The translations under genes and the position numbers were made by a program. The notes beneath the pieces were generated by a model. The model ran no database searches, was not told the DNA's origin, and worked only from the letters and a program-made list of their open reading frames with translations. DNA of 64,000 bases, taken from assembly GCA_030762935.1 (NCBI GenBank), contig CM060886.1:32845509-32909508 (forward strand). The letters run 5' to 3'. Positions 45,690 to 56,437 of this stretch are shown here, piece by piece (positions within the stretch are counted from its first letter, which is position 1; each line of letters starts with the position of its first letter). Source of the DNA: Hymenopus coronatus (lineage: Eukaryota; Arthropoda; Insecta; Mantodea; Hymenopodidae).

Positions 45690-46170
45690 AATACGACAGA
45701 TATTCCATCTAAATGTTTGGAGCGAGCCTATTCAAAGTCACCCTATTCGTCCATATCTCTTTCTTCCTCACCTGAATGCAGAAACGTTACAGTGTATCAT
45801 AAATGAGCTGGATCATTTAATGAACCCAAAGAATGTGGTTCTGTTTGCACGATGGTGTGTTAGTTCATTTTAGTCAGAGAGTATGTAATTTATAGAATTA
45901 TGCATTACCTTCTCAATCTCGTGATTTGAGTCCAGTGGCTTTCTTTATCTGGGCATATTTAAGTACCTGGTTAATGAAACACCTTCACCGAAAATTGACA
46001 CTCAGTGAGAGCGTATCCAAACTAAATTACACCAAACACAAACCACTTCAGATACTTGCAGAGGAGTACGCGAGAGCAATGAACGCAGGCTTAGTCCAAA
46101 CTTTGAAGCAAGAGGCGGTCAATTCCAGCATTTTGTGGAACCTTCAATTTTTATATGAAATTATTTGAAA
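45690..46170 (+). pseudogene. mariner-like (DUF4817-type) transposase, catalytic-half remnant
   Basis: Pieces in different frames match the order of the DDE catalytic half: NVWSEPIQSHPIRPYLFLP, LNAETLQCIINELDHL, HDGVLVHFSQRVCN (the HDGAPPHF-type site with the second aspartate) and SQSRDLSPVAFFIWAYL (the SPDLSPLDFFLWGYL site). Stops and frameshifts are frequent and no termini are seen, so it is old. Sequence upstream to 45500 may belong to it. Confidence 0.7.
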
Positions 46171-46289
46171 AGAACCAATGTTCATATGAAGCCATTTTAC
46201 TGTATTGTTGAGATAACGTTCTTAGCATATTTGACGGCAATAAAGATATATGGAGCTATTATAACTCCTTCCACTTTTTGGATTACATA

Positions 46290-47109
46290 CATAATAGGGA
46301 AAAAGGGAGCGCAAAGTTCAAGAAAATTGCCTACAAGTCCTTAGAGCGGCCGATTATGGAATATGGGAGTAGCATGCTGGGACCTTTACAGGGTTAATCA
46401 AACCGATTTTTTACCGGCATTTATTTTTTTATTTTTTACCTTGTTTTGCCGTATTATTACTGTTTTCTTACTTTTGCAACACACACATATACACAAACAT
46501 AAAACACCCATGCCCAAGGCGGAACTCGAACCCACAATCCCCAGTGCTACGAAGCACCAAAGTGGGACGCCTTGGCGAGCGCGGCCATGGGGACCGGCAT
46601 TTAGCTGGAAAATATACAGAGAAGAGCTGTAAATTTCATAAAGAGAGGTAAAGATTTTGGGCTTACGAAAGGCGAAGAAAATAAATGGTAGCCGTAGGCG
46701 TAAAACACATGAGTTAGTCGCATTATTTATAGTTTATACTGGCTTAAATGCCTCGTTGGAAAGAGGTTAGAAAACCCAGCATACTACGGACAAATAGATC
46801 ATTTGTATAAAATTAAGAGTAGAAGGTACAGAACCGACGTAGGAGAATTTTCTTTTGTTAATAGGACCATTGAAGAATGGAATGAATTGCCTGTAGTAGC
46901 CTTTCAGGGCTGCCCTCTGAACTTAAAGAAGCTTAGGGATAATTTAATGGGAATAAATGTTAAGATATTAAAGAATATAGCTAAGGATCTCAAAACTGTT
47001 GAATAATATTAATGCTGAGGCTTCATAGTAACTGTTTATAAACATGCTGGTAATTTACATAGTATTGATATGCTGAATAATAAGTAGTTAGGTATTTTAA
47101 AAAAAAAAC
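46290..47109 (+). pseudogene. LINE (Jockey/CR1-like) 3' end with poly-A, interrupted by a SINE
   Basis: YKSLERPIMEYGSSMLGPLQG before the SINE and, after it, a shifted stretch equivalent to NIQRRAVNFIKR are the KSLVRPxLEYGSxVWDP...IQRRAxxF motif of LINE reverse transcriptases. The C-terminal frame 46803-47006 (GEFSFVNRTIEEWNELP) is the usual domain end. The poly-A at 47098-47108 marks the 3' terminus. Everything upstream in the polymerase is missing. Confidence 0.75.
46424..46592 (-). repeat. SINE type S7 inserted in the LINE, 11-bp target duplication
   Basis: ACCGGCATTTA occurs at 46413-46423 and 46593-46603. Between them is the complement of the S7 SINE (GCGGCCATGGGGACC at the right, GGCGGAACTCGAACCCA for the B box). 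It breaks the LINE frame between LQG and the IQRR motif. Confidence 0.85.
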
Positions 47110-47838
47110 ATGTATTTTAGATACATATTAGTTAGTTACATTACTATTCTTAGTTTAACTGATAGACGACAAAGCAGCCAAAGATGCAACAAATCCTCCA
47201 AGTGCGAAAATTCCATATCAAGACGTCAATGCTCATTTGAAAAGAACTCTCCGCGATACATGGAAAAGCGTGGGTTACCTCTCCCAAAAGTAAACTCCAC
47301 GACGCAAGAGGTAATTCTACAGCACCTTTTTCAGTCAAATTCCTAAATCGCCGTGACCAGATAATCATAACCAGAATCCGAATTGGACATACAAAACTTA
47401 CACACTCCTATATCCTCTCTAAAGAAGAGCCACCACAATGCACAACCTGCAATACAAGAAACAGTATCCAGCACATAGTCCAGAACTGCCCGCGCTACCA
47501 ACTCTACAGAAAGAAACTCAAGATCCCAGATAACCTAAAGCTGTCAATGAAGGACTCGAGCTCATGTCTTAGACTGATACAGTTTTTTAAATGCACCAAA
47601 TTGTATGATAAATTATTGTAAAGCTGCTTCACAATGCAATCTCACTGAAAACAATGTATGTGAATTTGTTTAATACAGGGTTACTACAAAAGAAATAGAC
47701 AACTTCAACTGCCTGCAAAACAAAAACTATTAGAGATAGCAACCTAATTATTTTGGAGGTATGTTGAGAAACTTTCAAAGTTTCGTTTGTTACTATTGGT
47801 AATGCTGTAGTGTTTTGTTTGTTGTTGCAGAAGCTGAA

Positions 47839-48235
47839 ATGGCGAAAAAGGCATATTGCGTGTTGGAATTTGATAGAACGCAATCAGCAACTGTTGTCCA
47901 ACGACATTTTAGAACACGTTACCACAAGACGCCACCGACTAGACAGTCAATCTACGACTGGTATAGAAAATTCGAGACAATGGGATGCTTGTGCAAAGGG
48001 AAGAGCTCGGGAAGACCAAGAGTTTCGGAAGAAAACGTTGAACGTGTTCGTTCTGCCTACATAAGAAGCCCACAGAAATCGACATCTAGGGCAAGCATGT
48101 AATTACAAATTCCACAGCAAACTGTATGGAAAAACTTGCGGAAGCGACTGCACATGATGCCTTACAGATTACAGATGTTGGAGTTTCTGAGTGAAGAAGA
48201 TAAGGTCATACGGCGTGACTTTTGCATCGACATGT
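47839..48235 (+). pseudogene. DUF4817-type mariner transposase N-terminal region
   Basis: AKKAYCVLEFDRTQSATVVQ, QRHFRTRYHKTPPTRQSIYD, WYRKFETMGCLCKGKSSGRP and EENVERVRSAYIRSPQKSTS form the first helix-turn-helix and linker of this family. After a stop near 48100 the LQIPQQTVWKNLRKRLHM stretch (second helix-turn-helix) follows and then a few residues more. The catalytic domain is missing, because the inverted arm takes its place. Confidence 0.88.
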
Positions 48236-48400
48236 TGCGACATGATGAAGACGATGCTGGTTTTTGTGAGCGCATCATTTCATTTTTGTGGTAACGTGTT
48301 CTAAAATGTCGTTGGACAACAGTTGCTGATTGCGTTCTAGCAAATTCCAACACGCAATAGGCCTTTTCCACAGGATTTTCTGCCATTTCAGCTTCTGCAA
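48162..48400 (-). pseudogene. inverted duplicate of the transposase start
   Basis: The minus frame begins MAENPVEKAYCVLEFARTQS and repeats the opening of the transposase found in + at 47839, then leaves homology after TRYHK. The extra NPVE residues show that the two arms are not from the same immediate template or have diverged by 12 bp. Confidence 0.85.
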
Positions 48401-48818
48401 CAACAAACAAAACACTACAGCGTTACCAACAGTACCCAACAAAACTTTGAGAGTTTCTCAACATACCTCCAAAATAATTAGGTTTCTATCTCTAACAGTT
48501 TTTGTTTTACAGGCAGTTGAACTGTCTATTTCTTTTATAGTAACCCTGTATTTTAGCTTGGGAAATATTGTAAAGTTAATGTACTTATAATGTTATATGT
48601 TTATCCCATGTGTTAAAGTTTGAATTATGTTTTTAAAGTCGCTATAAGACCTTGCAGTTAGGCGACTTAAAATAAATGCATTAAAAAAAAGATTATTATT
48701 GTAAATGAATTTTGTACATTTAACTCCGTCACCGACAGTACTCAATTGCAGAGAATAAATACATGCATAAAGGCTTCAGCCTCCAATACAGTGATAAATG
48801 TAGTAGCTTCTTTTAAAA

Positions 48819-49673
48819 ACAAATCTGATATATTCCATTCACATGACTTTCTCTACATCTGTGCAACAAAGAAATATTGTTAAAAAGCTTATGCTTCTAT
48901 TTATTTCGTGCTAATCGAGAACAAATTAGCAGAAATAGTCTTATTACTTGCTTCCTTGTAAGTAGAGGCGAAATAAGGGTGTACCATAGGTTAAAGTGAT
49001 AGTCAAAAACTAGTTGCTGTGTGATTGAAGTTCCTTTGTTTGTATGGACAGGAGTTGAGAAATTCCCGTATGAGAAAATTATAAACATTTTAAAGCTGAA
49101 ACCAACAAGGAATATCTAAAAACGAGCAACTCCACGAAAAAAATGTGTAGGGCATCAATTGTGTGTTTTATGGTGATCTACATTTCCTGTAGAGTAAGTT
49201 TTGTCCATCTCTTACGGTTTACAAGTTATGCAAAATTTCGTAAAGTTCATCTAAAATAAAGTAGTCTTCAGAGGCTATTCCCAGAAAATTCAAGATATAT
49301 ATTTTATTTGTCAGGTGAATATTTTTAAAATACGATATTTCAATTAAACCTGTTAGAGCCATTTTTGAGAAATCAAAATTTTCGAAAAAAGGTTCCATGT
49401 AAAGTGTAGTTGGGGGTGAAGGAACTTTCTTGAAAATCTTCGTCTTACATCCTTGGAAGACACCAAACTTAAATACCAAGTTTAGTATTTAACGGTCTTT
49501 TCGTTTTTGGGCTATGCTGTTCACAGACACGCACACGGACATTTCTCTATTTTGTTTTTATTCAGGTGGTCTCAAAACATGTATTTCCGGTGAAATACTG
49601 TTATCCAATTATTGGGTGAATTACAATGTCTTCTCTATGCACTAAGTACACAGTACATGTTGAGAAAGTAAAT
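48819..49673 (-). repeat. family H full-length copy
   Basis: It runs from ATCTGATATATTCCATTCAC to GTTGAGAAAGTAAATA. The CA tract is very short (GACACGCACACGG), and the hairpin arm has point changes. Confidence 0.9.
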
Positions 49674-50059
49674 ATAGTTTCTTTCCGTAAGTCAACCGTC
49701 TCGCGTTGTATTCTTTGTTAAATTTGTATGCTTCTAGCTCTTTCCTTGTTCCTCTCTTCCATGTCGAACTCGAGCTCAGTGTTTTATGCTAAAGGTTGTC
49801 ATTAAAACTTCATGCTGGCTTAAATTCCTTCTTTTAACAAGGATTTTTTTTTGCTGTTTCCGAACTCTAAGCTCTACCACAACCACCGGTCTAGGGGATC
49901 ATGTCTCCCAATTTAACTACTCGGAGACAGACTGGCCCAATTATACCTGCAGACACCGCGTAATGGCTTCAGTATCAGGTGGCTGCTACTCCAGGCATTT
50001 GCGAATTGGCTTCAGAGGAAAATTCACAAGAAAAGGGATGATAAATTAGCAGGGATACA
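49674..50059. other. unrecognised sequence
   Basis: GC is slightly higher from 49870 to 50000 and a + frame at 49786-50049 is open, but no domain is recognisable. Confidence 0.3.
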
Positions 50060-50944
50060 TTAAAAATCTGACGTGTTACACTCACATGACTTTCTTTACA
50101 TCTCTGCTACAAATTATTGTTAGAAAGCTTATGCTGCTATTTACTTCATGCTAATTGAGAAAAAAAAAAACAAATAGCAGAAATCGAGTAATTACTTGCT
50201 TCCTTGTATGTAGAAGCGAAATAAGGGAGTAGCACAGGTTAAAGTGATAATCAAAAGCTGGTTGCTATGTGACTGATGTTCCTTTGTTTGTATGGACAGG
50301 AGTTGACAAATTTCTGTATGAGAAAAGTATGTTTTTCAAAGCTGAAACTAAAAACAAGGAATAACTTAAAAACGATCAATTCCACGAAAAAAAAATCTAT
50401 GTACCATAAATTGCGTGTTTTAATATGCTCTACATTTTCTGTTTGGTAAGTTTTGTCCATCTCTTAAGGTTTAGTAGTTATGCAACAGTCCATAAAATTT
50501 CTCCGGAATAAAGTAGTATTTAGGGGCTATTCCCAGAAAATTCGAGATATACATTTTATTTGTCAGGTAAATATCTTTAATATACGATATTTTAATCAAA
50601 ATCGTTAGAGCCATTTTTTAGAAAATCAACATTTTCGAAAAATGTTCCATGTAAAGGGTGTTTTGGAGTGGGGGGATTTTTCTCAAAATCTTCGTGTCGT
50701 ATCCCCGGAAGATACTAAACTTAAGTACCAAGTTTGGTATTTTACCGACTTTTCGTTTTTGAGTTATCGTGTTCACAGACACACGGACACACACACACAC
50801 ACGGATCTTTTTCTGAAAATACTTTTTTTGGATACAGGGGACCCTAAAACATATATTTCCGGTGAAATCTCGGGATAGAATTTTTGGTGGAGTGCAATAC
50901 CTTCTCTATACACTATGTATATAGTACGTGTAGAAAAAGCAAAA
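50060..50944 (-). repeat. family H full-length copy
   Basis: It starts ATCTGACGTGTTACACTCAC but its body is of the AATGGAACAC group, so it looks mosaic between the two main variants. It ends CGTGTAGAAAAAGCAAAAG. Confidence 0.88.
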
Positions 50945-51040
50945 GTACATAGAAAAAGTTGGCGGTTATAACAAATTTATTAAAATATTAACGCTAATTC
51001 TTATCTCATTCATTTCATTAAAATCTTATTTTACTGGTGA

Positions 51041-51990
51041 TTTACTTTCTCTACTCCCGTATGTACAATGTACACGGTGGATAGGCAAGGTATTGTATTG
51101 TACCCAAAAATTCGAAACCGAGATTACACCGGAAATACATGTTTTAGGACCCCCTGAATCCAAAAAAAAAAAAAAGCATTTTCATTAAAAAGGTCCGTGT
51201 GTGTATGTTAATGTGTGTATGTGTGTGTGACTGTGTGACTGTCTGTCTGTCTATTGTCAGCATAGCTCCAAAACGAAAAGACCGTTAAATACCACACTTG
51301 GTATATAAGTTTGGTATCTTCCAAGGATGCGACACGAAGATTTTCAAGAAAATCCCCCCATCTCCAACTAACCTTTACATGAAAAAATTTTCGAACATTT
51401 TGTTTTTCTTAAAAATGGCTCTAATGATTTTGATTAAAATACCACAAATTAAACACATTTCCATCAAAAATTAAAATGTATATATTGAATTTTCTGGGAA
51501 TAGCTTCTGAAGACCTGATTATTCTGGATGAATTTTGCTGAGTTAGTTATGTATAACTGATAAACCGTAAGAGATAGACAAACCTTACTACACAAAAAAT
51601 GTAGATCTCGTTAAAATACACAATTTACTTCATATACAATTTTTTTCGTGGAATTGACCGTTTTCGAAATATGCCTTGTTATTAGTTTCAGGTGTAAAAG
51701 TCCTCGTACTTTTCTGAGACAGGAAGTGTCCGCTGTTCATTTGTTCAACTCCTGCCCAAGCAAATAAGCGATTTGCAATGACAATCGTCTAACGACAGTT
51801 TTTAAAAAAAATTGACTATCTCTTTGGCACAGTGCATTCCTTTAGTTCCCTTCTACTTACAAGGAACTAAGTAATTTAAACATTCTGCTAATGTTTATTT
51901 CGATTAGCATAGCATAGAAAGATCTTATGTAAGAAGTCTGTTTGTAGAGTAGCTAGAGAGAGTCATGTGAGGTTTCATATCAGATCTTTT
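51041..51990 (+). repeat. family H full-length, AGTGTAACAC-like, longest copy
   Basis: The hairpin is the CTCCCGTATGTACAATGTACACGG variant. The GT tract has GTCTGTCTGTCTATTG additions, making the copy about 950 bp. The tail CATGTGAGGTTTCATATCAGA is degenerate. Confidence 0.87.
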
Positions 51991-52133
51991 TTCAGCACTT
52001 GATTTGTTGCACTCTTATTGGTAAGATTTTTAAGATGTTGTCTATCCAGCGGTAGATTACAAAAATCAGCAATAAATAATGCTAATCAAATGGAATGTGA
52101 TTTTCTGTTTACCTTACATCGACATATGTCTCA
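51991..52133. other. spacer upstream of the Harbinger relic
   Basis: AT-rich with no recognised feature. Confidence 0.3.
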
Positions 52134-52375
52134 GGCCTGTTCTTACAATATCCCGTAAAGCAAGAGTAAGGATTAAGCTCCAGTAAACTTTACGGTCAGA
52201 TTAAACTTACAGTAAAATCACTTTGGTTCTTACGATCTAAAATTTAACTTTTACTGGCAGTTAACAAATCTGTACATAATTAAGGCAGTTGGTGCACCTC
52301 TTTATGAAATATTAATATCTTCTGTCATTTGTTTTCATTGTGTTTTAGTGAAATGCTTGTGCCCTGTTATATAAA
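52134..52375 (+). other. probable 5' region of a PIF/Harbinger element
   Basis: AGGCCTGTTCTTACAATATC at 52135 resembles insect Harbinger terminal repeats. The AGTAAACTTTACGGTCAGAT and CAGTAAAATCACTTTGGTTC stretch after it looks like a degenerate subterminal repeat. No matching right end was located, so this is tentative. Confidence 0.35.
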
Positions 52376-53337
52376 ATGGCGAATAGTAAACAAAGGCTTA
52401 GACAAGCAAAGTTTTCTCCTAAGGAAGAAGACATTCTATTAAAAGTTATACAGGAGAAACGTCTCTTTATTGGGGGGGGGGGGAGGGGGAAAACTAATGC
52501 TGGTACATGGGAGCAGAAAAGAAAAGCATGGGATGAAGTGGGTGAATTATTTGAGGCTCTGAGTGGTACCAAAAGACCTGTAAAACTTAAGGTATAAGTA
52601 TGAGAACAGGAAGAAAAAGGTTAAAAGGAAAAGAAAGAAATCTTCTTAACGGGAGGAGGTAGTATGCCAGCTACCAAACATGACAAGAACACAGAAACGC
52701 TACTGTGCTTGATGGGAACTGTTTGACTAGATAATCCATATAATGGAGATGCATTAGGTACGTTTATTTTCATTATTTATTTCAATTTGGCTAGTATTTA
52801 TTGATTTTGTCATCGCCTTAAGTAACACGCTCCTCCCTAACCTTAAATTATATTAACACATCTCGCGACGAAAGCAAGTCTAAGACAGTGGTTTCTGATT
52901 TCGTAGTAAAATTGTCGGAAATGCTAAATCCAACCCACAGAAGAAGGCTATCCTTCTAAATACCCGTTTAAATTACTGTTATCTTCTGTGTTTTAGTTTC
53001 AGATACTGAACCAGGAACAAGCACTAGGTCTGCAAAACCTGACTGCCACACCGTAATGAATAATGTGCGTAACAATGAAGCTATTGACAGAGGAGCAGAA
53101 TACAGAAGACATGTGGTCATTCCGGTCATCAGCACAGAGTTGAGGGTGGGCCTAAAATGGGGAAAATAAAGAACGGTAATAAAGACTGCAAGTAGAAATG
53201 TGTTCTACATAGAAGAAGAAAAGCGCGCTAAGGAGAGGCATGAATGGGAAAGGGAAAGATATGAGTGGGAAAGAGAAAAGCATGGGTGGGAGGAGTTAGA
53301 GCATCAAGGAAAAATGGAATTAACAATGCAAAAATAA
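52376..53337 (+). pseudogene. Myb/SANT-like DNA-binding gene of a PIF/Harbinger element, decayed
   Basis: The frame from 52376 (MANSKQRLRQAKFSPKEEDI) through WEQKRKAWDEVGELFEALSG is the Myb/SANT-like trihelix domain of the accessory protein that Harbinger elements encode. It then goes off frame. A donor at 52756 (GGTACG) and an acceptor at about 52996 (TGTTTTAG) may bound an intron. The last part encodes the expected charged helix (EEEKRAKERHEWERERYEWE) ending at 53337. A G9 run near 52472 falls inside the domain. Several stops make it non-functional. Confidence 0.75.
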
Positions 53338-53448
53338 ATGTGATAAAACCAAAGTTCTGTAGATGACTGATATTTTCACATTTTGTTTCGTAATATCATA
53401 TTATTACATTTAAACTTTTTAATAAAATTTATAAGTACAAAGGTCAGA

Positions 53449-54337
53449 CTTTTACTTTTTCTACACGTACTATGTACATAGTGTATAGAGAAGGTATTGC
53501 AATATACCCAAAAATTGGATACCGAGATTTCATCGGAAATATATGTTTTGAGAGACCTCCTGAATCCAAAAGAAGCATTTTTTGAAAAATGTCCGTGTGT
53601 GAGTCTGTCTGTCTGTGTGTGTGTCTGTGGGCAGCATAGCTCAAAAACGAAAAGTGCCTTAAAAACCAAACTTGGTATTTAGGTTTGGTATCTTCCAAGG
53701 ATGCGACACGAAGATTTTGAAGAAAATCCCCCCACCCCAAATTACCCTTTACAAGGAACTTTTTTCGAAAGTTTTGATTTTCTCTATAATGGCTCTAACG
53801 ATTTTGATTAAAATTTCGATTTTTAAAGTTATTTACATGGAAAATAAAATGTATATCTTCAATTTTCTGGTAATAGCCTCTGAAGATTACTTTATTCTGG
53901 ATACATTTTACGGAATTTTGCAAAACTGCTAAACCGTAAGAGATGGACAAAAACTTACCACACAAAAAAATGTAGAGCATTTTAAAACACACAATTTATG
54001 TTATATAAATTTTTTTCGTAGATTTGGTCGCTTTTGAGATATTCCTTATTTTTTGTCTCAACTTTAAAAAACATACTTTTCTCATACAGCAATTTGTCAA
54101 CTGCTGTTCATATAAATAAAGGAACTTCAGTCGCATAGCAACCAGCTTTTGACTATCACTCACTTTAACCTATGGTACTTCCTTATTTCGCTTCTACTTA
54201 CAAGGAAGCAAGTATTAAAACTATTTTTGCTAATTTTTTCTCGATTAGTATGAAGTAAATAGACGCATAAGCTTTTTATTAACATTTTTTGCAGAAATGT
54301 AGAGAAATTCATGTGAATGGAGCACATCAGATTTTTT
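53449..54337 (+). repeat. family H full-length copy inside the Harbinger relic
   Basis: Complete from ACTTTTTCTACACGTACTAT to ATGGAGCACATCAGATT. It lies between the Myb-like gene and the DDE gene. The body is of the AATGGAACAC group. Confidence 0.9.
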
Positions 54338-54460
54338 TGTAAGAACATATGGTTTTACAATTGTGCAAAACATTCTTCTTTCGGCGCAGTTCTGGCCGTA
54401 GATTGCTGAATGTCGTTTATAGTGGCTGAAGCATGTTCTTCCTAAGTTTCTAAGGTAAAA

Positions 54461-55137
54461 CGAGGGCCGTTTTTTTTTCAACCTCCGATAGCTCTAAATA
54501 AAAGTTCATAGAAAACAATTATTTTATTACTAAAAGTTTTGTACGCTTATGGTTACTTTTCAACATAATCACCGAAAAGAGTGAGACATTTATCGTATCT
54601 GTGCACAAATTTTGGAATACCCCCTTCAAAAAAATGAGCATTGACGTTGTTTTGAAGATGTTCGTTGGTTTGAAAGTGCTGCCCTCCTAGCCACACCTTC
54701 AGTTCAGGGAAAAGGTGAAAGTCGCTGGATGCCAGGTCAGAACTGTACGGCGGATGATCGAAAATGTCCCATTGAAATTGTTCGAAGAGCCGATGGGTTG
54801 TACCAGCTGTGTGTGGACGAGCGTTGTCATGGATCAACACAATTCCTGAAGTCAGAATTCCTCTTCATTTGTTTTGAATGACTCTGCGCAAACGTCGTAA
54901 AGTTTCACAGAAAACAGCTGCATTGGTAGTGGTTCCGGTCTGCACCATTGGTGGCAACATTTTTTTAAGCGGGTATTGCAAAGCTTGTGCACAGGCACGA
55001 TAGATGTTTCAATCTTTTCGGTGATTATGTTGGAAAGTAACCATAAGTGTGCAAAACTTTTAGTTGTAAAATAATTGCTTTCTGTGAACTTATCTTTTAT
55101 TTATAGCCTATTGGAGATTGAAAAAAAAAGGCCCTCG
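54461..55137. mobile_element. mariner foldback element inserted in the Harbinger DDE gene
   Basis: The left end CGAGGGCCGTTTTTTTTTCA and the complement of the right end (CGAGGGCCTTTTTTTTTCAA) match. The arms pair for roughly 180 bp (54461-54640 with 54950-55137), each encoding the C-terminal transposase region in opposite directions. A TA lies at the right edge (55138), whereas the left TA seems mutated. Its insertion cuts the Harbinger nuclease reading frame. Confidence 0.88.
54557..54950 (-). pseudogene. mariner transposase C-terminal part
   Basis: The minus strand reads NAAVFCETLRRLRRVIQNK, a stop, RGILTSGIVLIHDNARPHTA (the HDNARPH site with the second aspartate), then HPPYSSDLASSDFHLFPELK (the YSPDLAPSDFHLFP site, third aspartate) and the end VHRYDKCLTLFGDYVEK. 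This is a mariner of the insect DDD type. The N-terminal half is missing. Confidence 0.88.
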
Positions 55138-55139
55138 TA

Positions 55140-55510
55140 TTTTGCTCTACAGGAGGCTCATCCTCTCCTTTTTTCTGAGCTATATTATGTAATACAGCAC
55201 AAGCAACAATAATACCAATTGTTGTTTCTAATTTAACTCTCAGATCTAGTGACAACACTGGAAATCTTCGCTTCCAAACACCGAAACATCTTTCTATTAC
55301 ATTTCTGGTACGAATGTGCGACTCGTTATAGAGCCTCTCTGCTTTGTTACTAGGTATATCAAGTGATGTCATTAAATACACTTTTAAGGGATATGCACTG
55401 TCACCCAATATCCGAGTTCTAATAGTCCCCTCTTACCAAACGTGCTCTTAACATACTATTCATGAAAATGTTACTATCATGTGCGGAACCAGTCAACTTC
55501 GTCTTCAGTT
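55140..55510 (-). pseudogene. PIF/Harbinger DDE nuclease (HARBI1-like), C-terminal part
   Basis: A shifted frame gives GSAHDSNIFMNSMLRARL, the site of the family's GSxHDSxIF motif. The main frame 55097-55408 gives MGDSAYPLKVYLMTS, then SHIRTRNVIERCFGVWKRRF and ACAVLHNIAQKKGEDEPP, typical of the DDE_4 nuclease with its last catalytic acidic residue in RNVIERxFG. A frameshift separates the two. The C-terminus is cut by the mariner at 55137 and the N-terminus is lost near an H insertion. Together with the Myb-like gene it shows the two-gene layout of a Harbinger. Confidence 0.85.
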
Positions 55511-55555
55511 TCTGGAAGTTTTATGTATTCTTTTGGCAACCTTGCACTGCTTACA

Positions 55556-56437
55556 ATTTTTACTCTCTCTATATGTACTATGTACATAGTGTATAGAGGA
55601 AGTATTGTATTCCACCCAAAAATTCGAAACCGAGATTTCACCGGAAATGCATGTTTTAGGGCTCCCTGAATCCAAAAAAAAAAAAAGTATTTTCAGAAAA
55701 AGGTCCGTGTGTATGTGTGTATCTATGTCTGTGTGTGTGTCTGTGGACAGCATACGAAAACGAAAAGACCGTTAAATACTAAACTCGTATTTAGGTTTGG
55801 TATCTTCCAAGGATGCGACACGAAGCTTTTCAAGAAAATTCCCCCACCCCCAACTACCCTTTACATGGAAACATTTTCGAAATTTTTGATTTTCTAAAAA
55901 ATGGTTCTAACGATTTTGGTTAAAATCCCATATATTAAAGATATTTACATACCAAATAAAATGTATATCTTGAATTTTCTGGGAATTTTGCTAAATGTTG
56001 CTTAACTGCTAAACGGTAAGAGATATACAAAAACTTACAACACAGAAAATGTTGATCTGATCAAAACACACAATATATGCCTTTACATTTTTGTTGTGGA
56101 GGTAACCGTTTCCGAGATAGTCCTTGTTTTTGGTTTCACTTGTGAGTACTAATACTTTTCTGGGACAGAAAGTGTCCGTTGTTCTTTTGATCTACTCCTA
56201 GACAAGCAAAGAAGCGATTTGCAATGACAATCGAATAATAACAGCTTTTTAAACATTTGACTATCGGTTTAACATGGTGTATTCCCTTATTTTCTTTCTA
56301 CTTATAAGGAACTAAGTAATAAGAACATTCTGATAATGACTATATCATTAGCAGCGTGCAGAAAGAAGAATATTCTTATGTGAGAAGTTTTTAGAAGAGC
56401 TAGAGAAAGTCATGTGAGTGCAACACATCAGATTTTT
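55556..56437 (+). repeat. family H copy with tail of the AGTGCAACAC type
   Basis: It runs from ACTCTCTCTATATGTACTAT to GTGCAACACATCAGATTTTT. The body after GAATTTTCTGGGAATTTTGC lacks the AGCCTCTGAAGAC block. Confidence 0.9.

Larger units (their letters stand above)
47674..48550. mobile_element. mariner-like element with ~260-bp inverted arms (foldback)
   Basis: TA-CAGGGTTACTACAAAAGA at the left and the complement of TACAGGGTTACTATAAAAGA at the right. The two arms (47674-47930 and about 48285-48550) are inverted copies of the 5' UTR and first codons of the transposase, with a 12-bp difference. The total is 877 bp with TA at both edges. It lies in the 3' UTR of a LINE. Confidence 0.92.
47110..48691 (+). 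pseudogene. second LINE 3' end (I/Jockey-like) with 3' UTR and A-tail, split by a mariner
   Basis: The frames give LIDDKAAKDATNPPSAKIPY (end of an RNase H-like domain), then FLNRRDQIIITRIRIGHTKL, THSYILSKEEPPQCTTC and SIQHIVQNCPRY, a CCHC knuckle typical of I/Jockey-group ORF2, with a stop at about 47622. The 3' UTR resumes after the mariner and ends GTTAGGCGACTTAAAATAAA followed by A8 at 48684. This LINE starts at the A-tail of the preceding one. Confidence 0.8.
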
